64,000 bases of DNA, from positions 62,001 through 126,000 of the forward strand of contig JBFWUW010000010.1 of NCBI GenBank assembly GCA_050247075.1, read 5' to 3'. Positions within the stretch are counted from its first letter, which is position 1. Each line of letters begins with the position of its first letter. Origin of the DNA: JBFWUW01 sp050247075. Its GTDB lineage: Bacteria; Planctomycetota; Planctomycetia; Pirellulales; JBFWUW01. Under the pieces are notes generated by a model. The model did no database searches. It saw only the letters and a list, made by a program, of their open reading frames with translations, and had not been told where the DNA came from. The position numbers were made by a program, and so were the translations under genes. Of this stretch, positions 50,888-59,600 are shown in pieces.

Positions 50888-51192
50888 TTTCTACCTCCCT
50901 GGCGCAAGCATATCGTTCGGGGGAATCAGGAACTGGCCCGCCTGCCGCCTTGGGCCATATGCTAACGATTTCAGCCCGGCCTGGCACGGAAATTCCGGCC
51001 ATTTTCACGTTATTTGCGCGTTTCATTTTGGCTTCCGCCGCTGACAAATTAACGACGGCTTAAGAAACGCGGAAGGCCTTCCCGCTGGCAGCCTGGCCGG
51101 GATTGAATTACATTTCAACGGGCATCGCTTCAACGGACTTTGCTGAAGTTGAAGGTTGCCAAAACGCCCGTCAACCGCCGGAGCTACCCATC
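50888..51192. other. Divergent intergenic region
   Basis: About 300 bases before the FhcC-like gene. The frame of that gene is open back to TTG 51103, but the extra 30 codons are not family-like. No repeat or promoter stands out. Confidence 0.35.
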
Positions 51193-52008
51193 GTGCTGCG
51201 ACTTTCGTACTTTGCCGAAACCACCATTCCCGTCGAGGTGGAGGGGCTGATCCCCAGCCTGGTCCGTGGGCAGTCGTTGGCCGAGATCGAAAAATTTCCG
51301 CTGTACCATGGCAATCGGCAGTTGCCGTTGGCCGAGTTTTTTCGCGTGGAGGGCGACCCCAGCGACGAACGCATCGAGTTCGAGGGCAACCTGGCGGGCG
51401 TACATTGGATTGGGGCCAAGATGGATGGCGGCGAGATTTGCGTGCGCGGCCCGGCCGGCCGGCATATCGGCAGTGAAATGACGAAGGGGCGGATTGACGT
51501 ATTGGGGGATGCCAGCGACTGGGTTGGCGGCGAACTGCAAGGCGGGTTGATCCACGTCCGGGGTCGGGCTGGCCACCTGATTGGTGCCGCCTACCGGGGA
51601 AGCCGCAGAGGCATGGCCGGCGGCACCATTCTCGTTGGCGGCGACGTGGGAAATGAAGTTGGCCACACCATGCGCCGCGGGCTGCTGGTGGTCGGGGGAC
51701 AATGCGGTGATGCCCCGGCCTTCAACATGATCGCCGGAACCGTGGCAATTCTGGGTGGTTGTGGCATTCGGCCCGCCGCCGGCATGCGCCGCGGCACACT
51801 GCTGCTGGCCGGGGAAAACCCGCCACCGTTGCTGCCAACATTTCGCGCGGCTTGCCGGCTGCGCCCGTCCTTTGTGCCGTTGTTGTCGGCGGAACTTCGT
51901 CGGCACGAATTCGCCTTCGATTCCGGCCTGCTCGACAGCGACTTCACGCTGCATCACGGCGACATGATCGAATCGGGCCGCGGCGAAGTGCTAATTCGCG
52001 CAACTTGA
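51193..52008 (+). CDS. fhcC: Formylmethanofuran dehydrogenase subunit C-like (FhcC/FwdC)
   Basis: Protein of 271 residues consisting of a parallel beta-helix with glycine-rich turns (MDGGEICVRGPAGRHIG, TKGRIDVLGDASDWVGGELQGGLIHVRGRAGHLIG, GMAGGTILVGGDVGNEVGHTMRRGLLVVGGQCGD), the signature of FwdC/FhcC and of the GltB alpha C-terminal domain. In planctomycetes and methylotrophs FhcABCD forms the formyltransferase/hydrolase complex of the tetrahydromethanopterin C1 route. FhcA, B and D are not in the window. Start GTG 51193 has GGAG 10 bases upstream and begins LRLSYFAETTIPVEVEGLIPS, as usual for the subunit. Convergent, one base away from a MoeA gene. Confidence 0.82.
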   Translation: MLRLSYFAETTIPVEVEGLIPSLVRGQSLAEIEKFPLYHGNRQLPLAEFFRVEGDPSDERIEFEGNLAGVHWIGAKMDGGEICVRGPAGRHIGSEMTKGRIDVLGDASDWVGGELQGGLIHVRGRAGHLIGAAYRGSRRGMAGGTILVGGDVGNEVGHTMRRGLLVVGGQCGDAPAFNMIAGTVAILGGCGIRPAAGMRRGTLLLAGENPPPLLPTFRAACRLRPSFVPLLSAELRRHEFAFDSGLLDSDFTLHHGDMIESGRGEVLIRAT

Positions 52009-52009
52009 A

Positions 52010-53944
52010 TTACGAATCCGCCCGCACCATGCAGCCAAGTTGTGCGAGTTGTTGTCGCACGTCGGGCCGGAGCAGCAGTTCTTGCAAGGCTTGCACCGCG
52101 GGCCGGTTCAGGCGAGACCGCGGAACCGCAAAGTCGTAATGCTCGGCTTGCAGCGGCAAAAAGCCCAATTGCCGCCGGCGGGCCGCATGTTCAATCGCCA
52201 CGCCCCAATCGGCACGGCCTTGGGCCACTGCCGCGGCCACGGCATTGTGGCTGCTGGCCTGCACTCCATAGCCGGGGGGCTGTTGGCCGCCTAGCAATTG
52301 GTCGAGCAAGATGCGGGTGCCGCTTCCTTGAGTGCGGTTGACCATCTGGCAACCGGGCAGACCGCTGGCCGCGGTAATCGCCGCGACGGCATCGACATTC
52401 GCGAAACGCCGGTCATCGGGGCGAAAGACCACTCCTTGTTGCCGGCCGTAACCTTCCAGGAGTTCCAGTTCCGCAGTCAAAAAGGGACGGTTATAAACGC
52501 CGGTCGCCCGGTCCAGCAGATGCATGCCGGCCACGTCGCACTCGCCGCGCCGGGCGGCATACAGTCCGCCGGTGGAACCGACCGCCAAAAACTTCGTGCG
52601 AAAACCCAAATCTTGCAGACGTCCCAACAGGTAGTCCAAACCCAGGCAATGGCTGCCAATGGCGACCAAATCGGCTGGCCGCAAGGAGTCGGCCAGCATC
52701 TGCACTTCGACCACGGTCCCGGCCTCAACGATTTCCTCGTGCCGGCCGATGGCCACGAATCCATCGGCGCGGCTGAAGGTAGTCACGGAGCCCGATCCCT
52801 TGCCCAACGGATAAGCCGCCAGCATGGCATCGGCCCTATCGCCGGAAGGGACCAGGCCGACCAGCACGTATTCGGTGCGGCCGATCTGGGAATGGACCTT
52901 GACCGCCAGGCGGGCCTGCCGGGTCGCTCGCTGCTCGGGCGAGCGTCCGGCCAAAATCCGCAACACCGGCGCGACAAACTCATGGAACGTAAAAATCGCC
53001 GAAGTCGGAAAGCCGGGCAAGATCACCACCGCCTTGCCCTGTGTTACGGCCAGGCAGAGCGGTTTGCCGGGTTTGAGCGCCACGCCGTGGACCACGATGC
53101 CCGGTCCACGCAATTCGGCCACGGCCCGATAACAGAGGTCTCCCTCTCCCTTGCTGGTTCCGCCCGACAAAATCACCAGGTCGGTTTGATCGAGAGCCAG
53201 CGCAACGCGACGACGCAGCTCGTCCAGATCGTCGCGGACAATTCCGTAGGGAATGGGCTGCCCACCTAGTTCGCGGACGGCATCAGCCACGATCCGCGAG
53301 TTTGAATCATAGACCAACCCCGGCTGCATGGTCTCGCCTGGTGCAATCAACTCGTTGCCGGTCGACAGCACCGCCACCCTCGGCCGCCGCCAGACCGCGA
53401 CCTGCCGGCAGCCGAGGGCGGCCAGCACGCCGGTCTCGCGGCTGGTGAGCATTTCGCCGCGGCGCAATACGGTCTCGCCGTCAGCTACGTCGGTTCCGGC
53501 AAAACTGACACCGGCACCTGGCGAGACCGCACGGCGAATCAACAACTGGCCAGAGACGGCTTCGGCATGTTCGACCATCAGCACGGCATCGGCACCGCGC
53601 GGCAACATGGCACCGGTGGCGATCGGCACGGCGCATCCAGGTTCCACGGCCGTTGTGGGTGTTTGTCCCGCCGCCAGGGAAGGACCGGTCAGCCGCACCG
53701 TGCGAGGGCTTTCCTCTTGCGCGCCGTAGGTATCTTGCGCGCGTAACGCATAGCCATCGAAGTTCGAACGGTCGAAAGACGGGACATCCACCGGGGCCAA
53801 CACATCCAGGGCCAGCGTGCGGCCCCAAGCCAGTTCCAGCGGAACATCCTCCGGTCCCAAGGCGCACGGCAAGAGCGCAGCATGGAACCGTCGCGCGGCC
53901 TCGTCGCGGTCAATGACATCGAGAAACTGTTCTTGGTTGGACAA
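52010..53944 (-). CDS. MoeA fused to a periplasmic-binding-like domain
   Basis: Protein of 644 residues. Residues 1-410 are MoeA (molybdopterin molybdenumtransferase: RSNFDGYALRAQD, GCAVPIATGAMLPRGADAVLMVE, VAVLSTGNEL, LVILSGGTSKGEGDLCYR, LPGFPTSAIFTFHEFV). The C-terminal 220 residues are a PBP/LysR-substrate-binding-like domain (DLVAIGSHCLGLDYLL, TGGLYAARRGECDVAGMHLLD, MVNRTQGSGTRILLDQLLG), which may sense molybdate, tungstate or the cofactor. This two-domain layout is known from archaeal and some bacterial MoeA proteins. It stands 1 base from fhcC (convergent) and beside a second MoeA. Confidence 0.9.
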   Translation of the reverse strand: MSNQEQFLDVIDRDEAARRFHAALLPCALGPEDVPLELAWGRTLALDVLAPVDVPSFDRSNFDGYALRAQDTYGAQEESPRTVRLTGPSLAAGQTPTTAVEPGCAVPIATGAMLPRGADAVLMVEHAEAVSGQLLIRRAVSPGAGVSFAGTDVADGETVLRRGEMLTSRETGVLAALGCRQVAVWRRPRVAVLSTGNELIAPGETMQPGLVYDSNSRIVADAVRELGGQPIPYGIVRDDLDELRRRVALALDQTDLVILSGGTSKGEGDLCYRAVAELRGPGIVVHGVALKPGKPLCLAVTQGKAVVILPGFPTSAIFTFHEFVAPVLRILAGRSPEQRATRQARLAVKVHSQIGRTEYVLVGLVPSGDRADAMLAAYPLGKGSGSVTTFSRADGFVAIGRHEEIVEAGTVVEVQMLADSLRPADLVAIGSHCLGLDYLLGRLQDLGFRTKFLAVGSTGGLYAARRGECDVAGMHLLDRATGVYNRPFLTAELELLEGYGRQQGVVFRPDDRRFANVDAVAAITAASGLPGCQMVNRTQGSGTRILLDQLLGGQQPPGYGVQASSHNAVAAAVAQGRADWGVAIEHAARRRQLGFLPLQAEHYDFAVPRSRLNRPAVQALQELLLRPDVRQQLAQLGCMVRADS

Positions 53945-54086
53945 GGGGAGAGAAAGGCTGAAGGCGAAAGGATGAAGGCGAAAAGCTGTCAGCGGAGAAG
54001 CTGTCAGCCATCAGCCCAGCGAGTTAAACAAAGGTCGGCATCAACTGAACACTGAACACCGAACACCGAACACTGAAAGCTAAAAA
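53944..54086. repeat. Degenerate 7-bp array and AGCTGTCAGC units
   Basis: GGCTGAA / GGCGAAA / GGATGAA units, then AGCTGTCAGC twice, then CACTGAA / CACCGAA units up to the stop of the second MoeA gene. AGCTGTCAGC also occurs near 19190. Confidence 0.7.
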
Positions 54087-55346
54087 CTATTCATACCGAA
54101 AAACCTCGACCACCGTTCCCGCGCCGTACCCTTCGCTGTCGGCGGGAATCAAGATGAATCCATCGGCGCGGGTGGTCGAGGAAAGTACGGCGGCTCCGCC
54201 GATGGCCAACGGTTCGACGAGTCCATCTGGGCCAATGGCTACGCGGCAATAATCGAGGCGGCCGACCACGGAGCTGACTTTGCGGCGCATGGGGAGCGTT
54301 TGCGCACGGTATGGCCACGATTTTGGCCGGCCGCCCAGTAGCCGGATGGCCCGGCCCGCGAAGAAATCGTAAGCACATAGGCAAGATACCGGATTGCCTG
54401 GTAGCAAGAAGACGAGTTTCGAGGCCAGTCGGCCCATCCCCGCCGGGCTGCTGGGCCGCATGGCAATGCCGTGAATCGCGAGTTCTCCCTGTTCCGCCAG
54501 AATCCGCGGCGCATGGTCTTCATCCCCCACGCTAGAGCCGCCGGATATCAGAACGATGTCGGCGTCCGTCTGCATAGCCCGCAAAACTTCCGCCGGATCG
54601 TCCGGCACGATGGGACCCAATAGCGGCAGCCCCCCATCGCGCATCACCAAGGCAGACAGCATCGGCGAGTTGGCATCAACCGTGGAGTATCCCGTTGCGG
54701 CCGAACCGGCCGGCAACAGTTCGCGGCCGGTGGCGATAATTCGCACGCGGGGCCGACGAATGACCGAGGGGTTCGCCACGCCAATCGAAGACAATACCCC
54801 CAAGTCTTGCGGGCGAAGCACTCGTCCAGCGGCCAAGGCCCGCGTGCCGTGAGCGATATCCTCTCCCTGGCGGCCGACGTGCTTGCCGGGCGAGACATCG
54901 GCCAACACTGTCACCCGGCGATCGTCAAACTCGCACATTTCAGCCGGCAGCACGGCGTTGGCATCCGCCGGCATGGGCGAACCGGTCATGATACGGACGG
55001 CCTGCCCGGGACCGACCGGCGTTTCACAGGCACGGCCCGGCATGGCGCGGCCAACGACTCGCAGCACAATCGGATTGTATTGGCCCGCCCCTTGGGTCTC
55101 TTCCGCGCGCACGGCAAAGCCGTCCATCATGGCGCGGTCAAAGCCCGGCACATCGACCAGGCTCATGGCATCCTCGGCCAACACGCGGCCGGCGGATTGC
55201 GACAAGGGGACGCTTTCGGCGGGCAATCGTCCGGCGGCTTCATCGATCCAGGCCCAGGCCTGTTCCACGGTAAAGCGGCGGACAAAACCACGCATCCGCA
55301 CGTCCGATGGCGCGGGTGATGCGGGTTGTTCGGAGGGTGACGGCAT
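54087..55346 (-). CDS. moeA: Molybdopterin molybdenumtransferase MoeA
   Basis: Inserts Mo (or W) into adenylylated molybdopterin. The 419-residue protein shows FDRAMMDGFAVRAEE, GQAVRIMTGSPMPADANAVLP, RRPRVRIIATGRELLPAG, VLISGGSSVGDEDH and KLVFLLPGNPVSCLCAYDFF. ATG 55346 starts MPSPSEQPASPAP, a short disordered leader before the conserved RRFTVEQAWAWI. Together with the preceding MoeA fusion it gives two MoeA-type proteins beside a formylmethanofuran dehydrogenase subunit, in line with a separate Mo and W insertase pair; this is inference. A heptamer array separates the two genes. Confidence 0.93.
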   Translation of the reverse strand: MPSPSEQPASPAPSDVRMRGFVRRFTVEQAWAWIDEAAGRLPAESVPLSQSAGRVLAEDAMSLVDVPGFDRAMMDGFAVRAEETQGAGQYNPIVLRVVGRAMPGRACETPVGPGQAVRIMTGSPMPADANAVLPAEMCEFDDRRVTVLADVSPGKHVGRQGEDIAHGTRALAAGRVLRPQDLGVLSSIGVANPSVIRRPRVRIIATGRELLPAGSAATGYSTVDANSPMLSALVMRDGGLPLLGPIVPDDPAEVLRAMQTDADIVLISGGSSVGDEDHAPRILAEQGELAIHGIAMRPSSPAGMGRLASKLVFLLPGNPVSCLCAYDFFAGRAIRLLGGRPKSWPYRAQTLPMRRKVSSVVGRLDYCRVAIGPDGLVEPLAIGGAAVLSSTTRADGFILIPADSEGYGAGTVVEVFRYE

Positions 55347-55502
55347 GGCATTCCATGATAAGGAGGCGTTCGCAGTGCGAACAGGCACAATTTCTCCCCT
55401 CTTGCGCGGGGTTTTTGGTTTGGTTGACAAATTGCGACCACGCGCGCCAACTCTTGACCTATGTTTCAACTAGGGAGCCTGATTCCCACACCCTTATTGA
55501 GC

Positions 55503-56327
55503 ATGACAATGTCCGCCACGGATTCCTTTCAACCTGAGCGTCGCGGTTCTTTTCGCTGTCCCACGACAGTCGAGAAGGAGGCCGTATTGCTGGTGAAGGA
55601 TAAGAAGTTCGCGGCGCAAATTCTGGATGAATCGCGCGACGGCCTGGGCGTGTTGTCGGCGGAGAACCCGGGCCTCAAGGAAGGGGAAGTCCTGGAAGTG
55701 CAAATCGGCTCGAGCCAGTTCCAGGCGCAGGTCGCCAAGGTTCGCCGCTTTGGTTCACAATTTCGCTTGGGTCTGATCCGGCTGGGAGATCTGGCTGTCA
55801 ACGGCCCCAAGGGTTCGCCTTGGGCGGCCGTGCTGCACAATCAACAACCGGCTGGACACGGAGCCAGTAAATTAAGACTGCCAAGTTTTGCCTTCGGCAT
55901 TTGGATGGCCGTCGGTTCGGCCGCCGCCTTTGGTGCCTTGCATTGGTCGTTGTCTGGCTTTGGCAAGAAGGGAGACAACGTCGCTCCCGCGGGACAGCAA
56001 GTTTGGACCCCGGTTGGCGCGTCTGCCGTCTCAAGTGCAGCGGGTGGAAATGCGGCGATCCCCCGCATCAACTCGGCAACTCCGTTCTCATTGGTTTCGG
56101 CCAGCGAGTACTTGCAGCTCTCCGAAAGCCAGCGGCTGAGGATATTGCAGATTATCGCGCGGGCTACCGCTTCGGCCCCGGAAATCCGCCGAGTGTCCGT
56201 GACGGGATCGACCGACGGCTTGCCCCCCTCGGCGCAAGCCCATCTGAGCGCGGCGATGGTTGAGATACTCCATATCCTCGACGATTCGCAACGCCAGCGG
56301 TGGCGCAGCCTGACCGCCGGCATCTAG
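55503..56327 (+). CDS. PilZ-domain protein with a membrane helix
   Basis: Protein of 274 residues. Residues 9-100 look like a PilZ c-di-GMP-binding domain: PERRGSFRCP (RxxxR) and LDESRDGLGVLSAE (D-x-S-x-x-G type). A helix (FGIWMAVGSAAAFGALHWSL, about 126-145) is followed by a Ser/Ala-rich linker and a C-terminal part (LQLSESQRLRILQIIARATA, AHLSAAMVEILHILDDSQRQRWRSL) that looks helical and may be a DNA- or protein-binding domain. Two ATGs (55503, 55509) are possible. Function unknown. Confidence 0.72.
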   Translation: MTMSATDSFQPERRGSFRCPTTVEKEAVLLVKDKKFAAQILDESRDGLGVLSAENPGLKEGEVLEVQIGSSQFQAQVAKVRRFGSQFRLGLIRLGDLAVNGPKGSPWAAVLHNQQPAGHGASKLRLPSFAFGIWMAVGSAAAFGALHWSLSGFGKKGDNVAPAGQQVWTPVGASAVSSAAGGNAAIPRINSATPFSLVSASEYLQLSESQRLRILQIIARATASAPEIRRVSVTGSTDGLPPSAQAHLSAAMVEILHILDDSQRQRWRSLTAGI

Positions 56328-56345
56328 CAGCCTGTTGAAAAAGGG

Positions 56346-56479
56346 TCCTGACCATCGGAAAGGCCCAGCGGAGTTGGCGCTCCGACAGCGATGGTCGGTG
56401 GACGCTTCTCTAGGGCAACCTGGTTGGATCATCAACTCCGCTCTCGCCATTCGCTGCGCTGTTGACCCAGGCACCCGCC
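56346..56479 (+). repeat. 130-bp inverted-repeat element, copy B
   Basis: Runs from CCTGACCATCGGAAAGGCCC to CCCAGGCACCCGCC. Arms AGCGGAGTTG (56367-56376) and CAACTCCGCT (56433-56442) are perfectly complementary over 10 bp. Matches copy A at 45221. Confidence 0.7.
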
Positions 56480-56619
56480 TTCTTATTCCCCGGCCAACAT
56501 CCACGGGCTGGCGACAGCCACGTATCCGCTATGCCCTGCCACCGGCGGTTGGTTGGCAGGCAACGCGTTGTCTGGAAATGTCTGACTGGCGATCATGGTT
56601 CTTGCCTTGACCTCGCGAA

Positions 56620-56639
56620 TAGTATACATACGAACACTA
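56620..56639 (+). promoter_or_regulatory. Candidate operator upstream of dnaE2
   Basis: TAGTATACATACGAACACTA is an imperfect 20-bp palindrome (14 of 20 positions agree with its complement), 47 bases before the start and overlapping a possible -10. It could be a LexA or other repressor site, as dnaE2 genes are usually SOS-controlled. It does not match the Gram-positive CGAAC-N4-GTTCG box. Confidence 0.3.
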
Positions 56640-56685
56640 ATCCTCCGTCGGAGATTTACCCGCCGCCGCCTTCTTGCACGGCCCC

Positions 56686-59600
56686 ATGCCCGAGCTACCA
56701 CCGGCAAAGCGTTTGGTTTCGTGGAACGGCGACTTGCCGCGCGCCGCGGGCCAAGCCAGGCCAAGCGGCTTGGACTACGCCGAGCTGCATTGCAAAACCA
56801 ACTTTTCGTTTTTGGAAGGGGCTTCGCATCCCGATGAACTGGCGGCCCGCGCGGCCGAGTTGGGCTACGCCGCGCTAGCCGTCACCGACCGCCACAGCCT
56901 GGCCGGCGTGGTGCGGGCGCACGCCGCCGCCAAGGAGTGCGGGCTGAAGCTGCTAATCGGGGCCGAAATTTATCCCAGCGACGCCCCGCCCATCATTCTG
57001 CTGGCCACCAACCGCGCGGCCTACGCCCGCCTGTCGCACCTGCTCACCGTCGGCCGCCGCCGCGCCCCCAAGGGAGAGTGCCAGCTAACGCTCAACGACA
57101 TCGCGGAACATGCGGAAGGAATGATTGGAATGTCGAGTGTCGAGTGTCAAGTGGCGAATAAGGAAGTGTTCGGTGTTCGGTGTTCGGTGTTCAGTTCTTC
57201 AGCGTTCCGCCTTTCGCCTTCAGCCTCTCTCCCATACCTCATACCTCCTACCTCATACCTTGCTTATCGCGAAATCTTCCCATCTCGATTTTATCTCCTG
57301 GCCGAGTTGCACCGTGGTCCTGATGATGCAACCTGGCTGGCGCGGTTGATGGAGTTGTCGCGGGGGGTGGATGTTCCCTTGGCCGCGGCGGGGGATGTCC
57401 ATTACCACGTTCAAGAGCGCGGGCCGTTGCACGATGTGTTGACGGCCATTCGCCACGGGGCGACGGTGGCCGAGATTGGCGAGCAGCGGTTTGCCAACTA
57501 TCAGCGGCATCTCAAGCCGGTGGAGGAGATTGCCCGGCGGTTTGCCGCTTGTCCCCAGGCTTTGCGGAACACCATCGAGATCGCCGGCCGCTGCCAGTTT
57601 TCGCTGGATGAACTGCGTTACGAGTACCCCAGCGAGCTTTGTCCCGCTGGCAGCACGCCTCTCGATCATCTGCGAAAGTTGACGTGGGAAGGGGCCGCGC
57701 AGCGCTATCCTCAGGGCCTGCCGGAGAAAGTGCGGGGGCTGTTGGAGCACGAGCTGGCGTTGATTGCCGAATTGCATTACGAGGCGTATTTTCTCACGGT
57801 TTGGGATTTGGTGCGGTTCGCCCGCTCGCGCGATATTTTGTGCCAGGGGCGCGGTTCGGCGGCCAACTCGGCGGTTTGCTTTGCCCTGGAGATCACGTCG
57901 GTCGATCCGGCGCGGATGGACGTGCTGTTCGAGCGGTTCATCAGCCGCGAGCGGGGCGAGGCCCCCGATATCGACGTCGATTTCGAGCACGAGCGGCGCG
58001 AGGAAGTGCTGCAATACATCTACGATAAGTATGGCCGCGAGCGGGCCGCCATGACCGCCGAGGTGATTACCTACCGCCCCCGCTCGGCCGTCCGCGATGT
58101 GGCCAAGACGCTGGGGCTGTCGCCCGATTGCGTCGATCGGCTGGCCAAAAACCTGGACCATTACAGCGACTGCCCCGACTTCGCCCGCCGCTGCCGAGAG
58201 TCTGGGTTGAACCCCGCTTCGCCCGTCGGCCGGCGGCTGGCGGTGTTGGTCGAGCAGATCCTGGGTTTTCCGCGGCACCTTTCGCAGCATGTCGGCGGTA
58301 TGGTGATAACCGAGCGGCCGATCTGGGAGCTGGCCCCGATCGAAAACGCGGCCATGCCCGGCCGCACGGTGATTCAATGGGACAAAAACGATCTCGACGC
58401 GCTGGGAATCCTCAAGGTCGATTGCCTGGCGCTGGGGATGTTGACGGCGATCCACAAATGCTTCGATCTCGTCAAGCAACATCACAGCCGGCCGCTGACC
58501 TTGGCCGATGTGCCGACCGAAGACCCGGTGGTGTACGACATGATCTGCCGGGCCGACACGATGGGCGTGTTTCAGATAGAAAGCCGGGCACAAATGAGCA
58601 TGTTGCCGCGGCTGCGGCCGCGCTGCTTTTACGATCTGGTGATTGAGGTGGCCATCGTCAGGCCGGGCCCGATCCAGGGGGACATGGTCCACCCATACTT
58701 GCGGCGGCGGAACGGCGAGGAGCCGATCGAGTATCCCAACCAGGCCATTCGCGAGGTGCTGAAGAACACCCTGGGCGTGCCGCTGTTCCAGGAACAAGCC
58801 ATGCGGCTGGCGGTGGTGGCGGCCGGCTTTACGCCGGGCGAGGCCGACCAGCTCCGCCGCGCCATGGGGGCCTGGCGGCGGCCCGGCGTGATCGATGCCT
58901 TCCGCCAAAAGCTAATCGCCGGCATGACGGCCCGCGGGCTATCGGCCGAGTTCGCCCAGCGGGTCTTCGACCAGATCCGCGGGTTTGGCGAGTACGGCTT
59001 TCCGGAATCGCACGCGGCCAGCTTTGCCTTGCTGGTGTATGTCTCGGCCTGGCTCAAGCATTACTACCCGGCGGCCTTCGCGGCGGCGATCATCAACAGC
59101 CAGCCGATGGGCTTTTACGCGCCGGGCCAACTGGTCCGCGACGCCAAACAGCATGGCGTGGCCGTACTGCCGTGGGATGTAAACGCCAGCATGTGGGACT
59201 GCACGCTAGAAACACACAACGGGCAAGGTTGGGCCTTGCGGCTAGGGTTGCGGTTGCTGGCGGGGCTGCCGCAGGCCGAGGCCGAGCGGATGATTGTCGT
59301 GCGGGCCGCGGGGCCGTTTGATTCACTGGCCGATGTAGCCCGCCGCGCGGAGCTGAGCCGGGCAACCTTGTCGCGGTTGGCCAAGGCCGATGTGTTTGGT
59401 TCGCTGGAAATCGACCGGCGTCAGGCGCTATGGCAGGCCCTGGGAGAGGAACGAACACGCGGGCGCACCAAGCGCGGAACACGCAACGCGGAACCTGACA
59501 CGGAGAGCAAACCTCGGAGTACGCCCAGGCCGCTCTCTTTGTTCGCGGAGCAAGAACCCGACGAACCGCTGGCGGTCTTGCCGCGGCTCTCCGCTTGGGA

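Larger units (their letters stand above)
56328..56685. other. Intergenic region upstream of dnaE2
   Basis: It contains copy B of the 130-bp element (56346-56479), then about 140 bases of unremarkable sequence and an imperfect dyad before the dnaE2 start. Confidence 0.5.

Noticed and set aside
50088..51047. Alternative - strand frame of 319 codons
   Set aside because: Lacks hydrophobic segments; the overlapping 260-residue frame has a ribosome site and clear membrane helices.
57253..58908. Open frame of about 550 codons opposite dnaE2
   Set aside because: No recognisable domain, and the + strand has the polymerase active site here.
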